Source: Lagopus muta
Lineage: Eukaryota; Chordata; Aves; Galliformes; Phasianidae
Assembly (NCBI RefSeq): GCF_023343835.1
Contig: NC_064447.1
Span: 1,798,001-1,862,000 of the forward strand
Length of the DNA stretch: 64,000 nucleotides
Reading direction: 5' to 3'
Position 1 is the first letter of the stretch. Each line of letters starts with the position of its first letter. The notes under the pieces were generated by a model. It was given only the letters and a program-made list of their open reading frames with translations, had not been told where the DNA came from and ran no database searches. The translations under genes were made by a program, and so were the position numbers. Below, piece after piece: positions 57,901 through 64,000 of the stretch.

Positions 57901-58954
57901 ACAGGAGATAAAGAGATGAGGCTTTCACAGCTGAAAAATCAATTATCTTTGGGTCTTTCCTTCTGACTGAGGCAAAATCTTCACAAAACCTGTTCACACT
58001 TCTGCAGTTTTGACCATTTTGTCCTGCGTGATTGAAACGAAAGCAAGCGTTTGGGGAGACAAAAAGCTTCAACCTCACGCCTTCATGGCAGCCAGGTGAA
58101 TCTCTGGAGTCCCATTAGAGCTGGACCAGGGACTGTGGCAGTAAGTAGAGCTGGGAGTGGGAGCTGCTGATCCAGCACCAGAACCTGGCAGGGCCAGAGC
58201 TGGACAGTGAGGAGCTGAAGGTAAGCCTGAGCCAGCAGAGCTGGGGAGAACAGACTTCCTTTGGTTAACCTGACACATTTTTGGAGAGGGTGGAAGGTTT
58301 GGCTGTTGATGGGAATAGCACTATGGGAAGCTGCTCGGGAAGTGCCTGAGCTGGCACTAGTTGGTAAACTGCTTCTGAAAAGAGGGAAGGAGGAGGATGG
58401 CCTGTTGCACATTGCACAAGCCAAGTCCCAGCTTGGGAACATCTCCCAGGCAAGCAGTCATCTCAGTAGCAAGCACTGCGTGGTGTGTCTTCACTTTCTA
58501 AACTGACTGTGGGGATAAGCACAGTGCAGTGTGAGCAAAGGGCACTTGGCTCATAAGCACAGGGATGGTGCTGAGGGGATGCAGAGGAGCAGTGTGTTCA
58601 GCCCTGCCGCATCCTGGCCTCAGTCCCTGCTTCTCTCTGCTTCTCAGTGGCTTTTCTGTGTGGCAGAGCATGGAGCTCAGCTCCAGCACTGCAGGCAGAG
58701 CAGCACCAGCTTCAAAGGAGAGCACTGCTATGAGAGCTGCAGCATGGGGAGCGGGCATTGCTCCCAAGCAGCCGAGGAAGAACAAAATAATCAAGCAGCT
58801 GTGCTGGCTGGAAGGTGCTTTACAAAGTCTTTATGAAGTGTGCTCTTTAAAAATGGATAAGGTGTGCAGAGCATCGGCCTTCCCTCGCTGCGAGGCCGTG
58901 GAGATGCTGCGTGCATCGGGATCTGCCAGAACCAGGAGGCGTGGGGACGCAGCG

Positions 58955-59012
58955 TGTGCATCCATCCATCTGTCCATCCATCCATCCATCCGTCCGTCCG
59001 TCCATCCATCTG
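58955..59012. repeat. (CCAT)n/(CCGT)n tetranucleotide repeat
   Basis: Fourteen or so TCCA/TCCG units with occasional CTG, just upstream of the CpG-rich patch at 59.15 kb. Confidence 0.95.
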
Positions 59013-59161
59013 CACCGCTGAGGGCAGCGCTTGTAAGGGACACTTCCCCACATCTCTGCTCTGTGGGGCCGAGCAGCCCCCTTCATCCGGGCTCACATCC
59101 CACCCATCCCGTGCTGCAGCTGTATCCTGCACACCCGCTGCCTGCTGCGCGACGCGATGTG

Positions 59162-59321
59162 ATGGGGAACAGCTGCTCTGTGCAACGCAGCTCCCGCGGG
59201 CGGGCGGCCGGCGGTGAGAAAACGAGCAGCGCTGTCAGGGCCCATCAGCACAGCCGGGCTGATGGCAGCACCCGTGCCACTGGGGACGTGGGGACCGGGG
59301 CGGTGCTGGGATGCTGCTGCG
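59162..59321 (+). other. Candidate first coding exon with N-myristoylation start
   Basis: In a CpG-rich patch, an ATG with favourable context (G at -3 and +4) begins MGNSCSVQRSSRGRAAGGEK, which fits an N-myristoylation signal (G2, S6) with a neighbouring cysteine (C5). The frame runs 53 codons to a consensus donor (TGCTGCG|gtaagg). The protein is not recognised. No downstream exon was identified in the window, so this could be chance. Confidence 0.25.
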
Positions 59322-60510
59322 GTAAGGGGGGGGGATGGTCGGGGCTCCCCACTGTGGGCAGAGAGCATTGGGACTGGAGGGGTGTGGAGGAGGCACGACC
59401 AGAATGGTTTAGGATGCGTGGAGGGGGAGGAGGTGTCCCCCAGTTGGTGTCTGCAGGGAGGGGGATGGCAGCAGAGCTGCACAAAATCAGCTGAGGAGAA
59501 TGAACAGGGATGGTGCAACGTGCTGGAGTTCTGCTGAGAGGGCGCTGGCTTGGCTGGGAGTTGCTGAGCACAGGACTGTGCAGCCTGAGTCTTTCCTTGA
59601 AGGTTGGACTCCTGGAAGTCTTTGGGGCTAAACCTTTAAGGTGTCCCATCACCACAGGCACAAGCACACCATTTCTCTTTGCTTCTGATCCAAACAATCT
59701 GCTTTGGTTTTGGACAGTGAGTCTCAAGGACCCCCTTGGACCTCTTACCTCATCCCAGAATCCCCCTAGAGACCTGTCCAATCTCCCCTGGACCTCACTT
59801 AAGTCCCCCAATAGGGCAGCTCTGAATGGGTCCTATGGATCCTATAGGAGATGGTTGGGTATGGAGTTTCTATGAGACGTTATGTCCCATGGCACCAGAA
59901 GAGAAGATGCTTTCAGCTGAAACAAGACCATCATACTGGTGAACACAAAGGCAACACTCAGCATGCAGGCAGCCCAGTCAAAACACAAAGGAAGCAAATG
60001 TTGGTGGCTGAGGTTTTGCCCTCGGTGCACTGGTGATGAGAGGGAGCTTGGTGCAATAGCTGCTGTTGCAAAAATACAGAGAAAGATGGAAGCATCTTTC
60101 TGCAGCAGGGAGCTGGAGCTGGGCTTGGGAAGAGGACACAGAGAAGAACCCCAAGGCTGAGCCCGGTCTTAGGCTGGGAGCAGCGGGGCAGGCAGGCAGG
60201 CTGTGGGACTGTGTGGCCTTTGCAGCTCTGCTCAGCAGCACAGGAGCTGTGGGGCTGCTGAGGTCACACACAGCATCCTTGCAGTACGACCTTCCCACTG
60301 CTGAAAGCCAAAGGAGAAACACTCAGAGGAGCCAGCAGAGTGACAGTGCAACCACAAAGCATGAACACTGGTGGTTGCAGGGAGTGCAGGGCAAGGGATG
60401 CTGGAGTGCATTTCTGCAGGAGAGCTTTTTCTGGTGGGGTTTGTGTGGAGATGAACAAGAGCAGCTGCTCAGGGAAGGTTTGAGTCAATGCAAAGGAATA
60501 GTCTGATTTT

Positions 60511-60582
60511 CAGGTGGCCCTGTGTGAAATCGGGAGTTGGGCTCAATGCTCCCTGCAGCTCTACAATGCTGTGATTCCATGC
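60511..60582 (+). mobile_element. Short CR1 3' fragment
   Basis: CAGGTGGCCCTGTGTGAAAT, then GGGAGTTGGGCTCAATGCTC and a tail GCTGTGATTCC. Diverged CR1 3' end in plus orientation. Confidence 0.7.
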
Positions 60583-60827
60583 TCTGTTCCCCATAGGAGC
60601 ATCTATTTCCCAAGAAGTGCCCCTTCGCAGGGCTGCTCTCAGCAGCAAGTCACAGCCCCCACACACACAGCCCCCAGGAAGACCTCCAGATCCCTTCAGA
60701 GAATCCCAGACTCTTCGTTCCATCTTCACTCAGGCAAAGGTTCAGCTCTGGGCAGTTGTAGAGGGAATTTAGACTCACAGTGGTGCCCCATGAATTACAC
60801 TTCCATAGGAACAAAGCAGTGTCCTGC

Positions 60828-61110
60828 ATGTATCATAGAATGGCCTGGGTTGCAAAGGAGCACAGTGCTCATCCAGTTCCAACCCCTGCTGTGTGCAGGT
60901 CGCCAACCAGCAGCCCAGGCTGCCCAGAGCCACATCCAGCCTGGCCTTGAATGCCTGCAGGGATGGGGCATCGACAGCCTCCTTGGGCAACCTGTGCCAG
61001 TGCCTCACCACCCTCTAGGTGAAAAACTTCCTCCTAATATCCAACCTAAACCTTTCCGTCTCAGTTTAAAACCATTCCTCCTTGTCCTATCACTGTTCAC
61101 CCTCATAAGC
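60828..61110 (-). mobile_element. CR1 LINE fragment (inverted partner of 61675-61858)
   Basis: Starts TATCATAGAATGGCCTGGGT and extends to TCAGTTTAAAACCATTCCTC. Same subfamily as the copies at 7321 and 10640. Confidence 0.93.
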
Positions 61111-61674
61111 TGTCATTTCCGAGGTACTGAGATGGGTTTGGTGACCCACAGAGCAGAGCAGCACGGAGACCCCAGCCCTGTTCCTACAGGACACAAAACG
61201 CCTTCAGGCGAGGAAGGATTTCCACCATTAGAAGGAGCGGGTTGAATCTAATTGCCCCAAAAGAGAAAAGCTCGGTGTCCCATCCCCAGACCCTCAGGCC
61301 TTCAGCATCTCTACATGCAGCAGGAAATTAGTAAATTGCTATTTGTGTGATTTCCCAGATCTTTGCCCATAGGACATTTTTGTCCTGTCACATAACGTAA
61401 ACTCCAGGCTTCGGCTGCTCAGAGAATCGTAAGTCACCGGAGGGGGAAAAGCAGAGTTGTCACCTGGTCCCTTGGAGAGACACAGCTCTGCACAGCCGTC
61501 CCCAGAGCATCCCCTGGATCGGTGCTGACACGCAGAGCCATGACCGCACCGTGTGCCCTTTGCTGTCTGCTCACGCTGCTGGGGGAGCCCCACAGCATGG
61601 CTGCACCCTGAGGTCACCAGCCATGCTCACATCCCCATCCCTGTGCTGTGTGTCCCCTCCAAGAGACCGGTCCA

Positions 61675-61858
61675 GCTGCAGGCAGATGAGCTGGAACAGG
61701 TTGCCCAAGGAAGTTGTGGATGCCCCATCCCTGGAGCCATGGCTGGATGTGACTCTGGGAAGCCTGGTCTGCTGGTTGGCAACCCTGCACGTAGCAGGGG
61801 GTTGGAACTGGATGAGCACTGTGGTCCTTTGCACCCCAGGCCATTCTATGAGCTCAGT
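61675..61858 (+). mobile_element. CR1 LINE fragment
   Basis: From CAGATGAGCTGGAACAGGTT to CCAGGCCATTCTATGAGC. Same family as the previous copy but in the opposite orientation, with a small deletion after GATGCCCCATCCCTGGAG. Confidence 0.88.
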
Positions 61859-62263
61859 GTGCTGGGTAAGGGTGTTCCAGGGGGTGGGACAAGAGGAGCA
61901 CTAGCAGTGCCTTCATCAAGGCGTTGGTGCACACCGGGGGATGCTACAGCAGGAGATGTGGGCTGGTGGTGAGGGCATGGGGGGACAGTGCCCACCTGTG
62001 TTGGTGGAAGCCCAGCAGGTACCACCGGTGTCAGCAGCAGGGGTGACCTCCTCCCACATCACACCCAGCCTCTGCTCAAATGGGACCTGAAGGGTGTGAA
62101 GGGTGCAGCTTGAGGGATGGCACAGTTCTGGTCTTACGATCCTGGCTGTCCCTGCAGGCACATCCAGGGATGGAGTCAGGAACTCTTGGCCATGAGGTAC
62201 CATTGGAGAAATGTGTTCAGAAAGCCCAAATTCCATCACCTCCCTGGGTACCTCTCCTTGTCT

Positions 62264-62440
62264 TTCATAGAATCACAGAACATGGAATCACAGAAATGCA
62301 GAAAGGTTGGGTCAGAAGGGCCTTCCCATCACCCACTCCTGCCATGGGCTGGCTGCTCCCCCCCAAGCTCAGGCTGTCCCAGGTCCATCTCTGGCCACAG
62401 ACACCTCCAGGGATGGGGCACCAACAATTTCTTTCACTCC
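62264..62440 (-). mobile_element. CR1 LINE fragment
   Basis: Begins TTTCATAGAATCACAGAACA with a doubled tail unit, then AGGTTGGGTCAGAAGGGCCT and CACCTCCAGGGATGGGGCAC. Reverse-strand CR1 of a further subfamily. Confidence 0.85.
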
Positions 62441-63907
62441 AATACAGCAATGGAAGAAAAAAAGCAATGGGCACAGCTCTACACCTACTGCCCAAGCTGA
62501 TTTCCAGCAGATGTGTGCCACCTATGAATCAGTGCAGATGGACTCATCAGTGCCTCCTGAACTTCCTGGTGTTTTTTCTTGGGGAAACCACAACTCTCAG
62601 CATTAGGGTTTGCCCCACTGCCTCACATGGAGATCTCTCTTCTCCAGAGGCTGAATTGCTGGAGCAGCTCAGGACTATGCTGTCAGTGCTCTGATACCCA
62701 CTGGGCATCAGGTGCCTTCCTCCTCCTCTTCCTCGGTGGATGAGAGGCTCCCAGCAGCTTGGGCTCTGTAAAGAGCAGACAATGCCAACCCACAGCTTTA
62801 CACATCCTGTCCCAGGGAGGAGATGCAGCAGCAGCCCTGGTGCTGTGCCAACACAGCCGTGCACACTGAGCGCACACCTTCCTCCCTGGGCTGTGGCTTC
62901 TGAAGGCACCCAGATGCGCAGGGGCTGCAGGGTGAGTGGGACATCCATGCCGTGCCAGAAAGGTGCTGCTGTTCCTTCCCAGCAACACGAGGCAGTTTGG
63001 TGAGAGGCTCCATCCCTGTGCCCCCTCCCCCCGCTCCACCGCCACCCTCCATCGCATTCAGCCTGGAGGTGCCTGGAACACGGTGAGGAGCAGGGCTGGG
63101 GCTCTCTCGTTCATTGAGCCCATCTCTCCAATGCACAGTGTTGGAGGGGCTGGTTGTTATTGTCGCTGCTGATTTCTGTATTCTTCTGCCTCTTTCTCCC
63201 TGACTGGCCTGGTGGCCCTGTCATTACTAGGCTTCCCCAGCTGCCTGTCAGGGTCCTATTGGCCTCAGTGTTGCCTCAGGCTCTGGGATAACAAACAAGG
63301 CACAGAAGAGTTCTTGGGCTTCCACGGCCTTAATTAGCCGGTGTCATTTTAGGGACGTGTGTCCTGCTTGCTGCGAGGAGACAAAGACAGCTCGGGAGGC
63401 ATCTTTAAATACAGCCAATTAGAGGGGGCATCAGAGATGCGCAGCCAGCTCCCAAATCTGTGTGGTGTTGCCAAAAAGCTCGCGTCCTGATGGGGACCCG
63501 TGGCAACTTGTTCCTCCTCTGGCAAACACAGCCCTCCCTTTGGCACAACGTGTCACGCAGGTGTTCCACAGCATCACTCCTGATCCTGCACACGCACAGG
63601 TGATGGCAAATCCAGGCAGAGCATTCGGAGCCTGGGTACCTGCCCAAATAACAGACCGACAAACAGAGGGATGTCTGAAGTTCTGCACGAAATTGGTGGC
63701 TGGCTGATTCCACGGGGCAGCTCCAATGCCATCGAGGTGTCCCGAGTTTCTGTTTCAACAGATGATGTATCAGTGGTGGAACAAAGAAGGGGCAGAATTG
63801 GGGGTGTAAGGATGGGAGGCAGTAGATGCAGTTGCTTTTAACCAGGATCACCCAAGACAGAGGTCACATCTCAGCAATAAAAAAGGAGCAGCTTACCTCT
63901 TTTTGAG
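62441..63907. other. No recognised gene; possible conserved element at 63200-63450
   Basis: The stretch at 63200-63450 lacks repeats and contains CTTAATTAGCC and CCAATTAGAGG, homeodomain-type cores. It may be a regulatory element. No coding exon recognised. Confidence 0.25.
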
Positions 63908-64000
63908 AATCAGGGCTCACCAGAAACTCCCACAGAAGGCAATCTCCAAGTAGAGATGCTTCCCTTTCATCTGCCAGCCCTTAAATGAGGTTAGGGAGGG
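63908..64000. repeat. Dispersed LTR-like repeat, copy 2 (cut by window end)
   Basis: Shares AGAAACTCC, GAGATGCTTCCCT and CAGCCCTTAAATGAGGTTAG with the copy at 54505, in the same orientation. It runs off the right edge. Confidence 0.5.

Larger units (their letters stand above)
52596..58954. other. No recognised gene between listed repeats
   Basis: Apart from the repeats listed separately (GT tract, LTR-like copy, two CR1 tails, T-rich tract), I see no exon, RNA gene or other named feature. Confidence 0.35.

Noticed and set aside
58565..59494. 309-codon plus-strand ORF
   Set aside because: As a whole it crosses a tetranucleotide repeat and looks random; only the MGNSCS segment with its donor was kept as a weak candidate.

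Overview
This is a vertebrate, very probably avian (galliform, chicken-like) nuclear window. It contains many fragments of CR1, the main bird LINE, ending in ATTCTRTG-type tails. It also has short spliced exons, a GC-rich CpG island and microsatellites. There are no operons or prokaryotic signals. Three protein-coding genes are well supported, all on the minus strand: PIGQ (2.8-23.0 kb), NHLRC4 (26.4-27.5 kb) and PRR35 (35.6-39.1 kb). In transcription order (PRR35, NHLRC4, PIGQ) this matches part of human 16p13.3 (CAPN15-PRR35-NHLRC4-PIGQ-RAB40C). The window is therefore the bird counterpart of that block, which I would expect on chicken chromosome 14; the chromosome is inferred, not seen.

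Region by region. Positions 1-2841 lie in or beyond the last visible PIGQ intron, and the final PIGQ coding exon was not found. Positions 2842-22999 hold eight PIGQ coding exons with matching splice phases, encoding about the first 502 residues. The largest intron carries an ~870-bp CCCTT/TTTTCC tract, and two CR1 copies in opposite orientation flank exons 4 and 5. Positions 23.0-25.5 kb hold the PIGQ 5' region and a CpG island that is its likely promoter. Positions 26.4-27.5 kb hold the NHLRC4 propeller exon. Positions 27.5-35.6 kb are intergenic, with a possible plus-strand 3' end at 33.1 kb. Positions 35.6-39.1 kb hold the two PRR35 coding exons. From 39.1 to 64 kb I recognise no gene. This stretch has CR1 debris, simple repeats, an LTR-like repeat family and two speculative exon or promoter candidates (49.9-50.1 kb minus, 59.16-59.32 kb plus). 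CAPN15, expected upstream of PRR35, was not recognised.

The genes do not form a pathway. PIGQ acts in the first step of GPI-anchor synthesis at the ER. PRR35 is a ZNF750-like nuclear zinc-finger protein. NHLRC4 is an NHL beta-propeller protein of unknown function. Their shared order and orientation is conserved synteny. The most interesting observations are the complete six-blade NHLRC4 propeller (the human protein is a short remnant), the CtBP-type PLDLS motif plus helical domain in the second PRR35 exon, the inverted CR1 pair around PIGQ exons 4-5, and the GGGAA-rich intronic tract.
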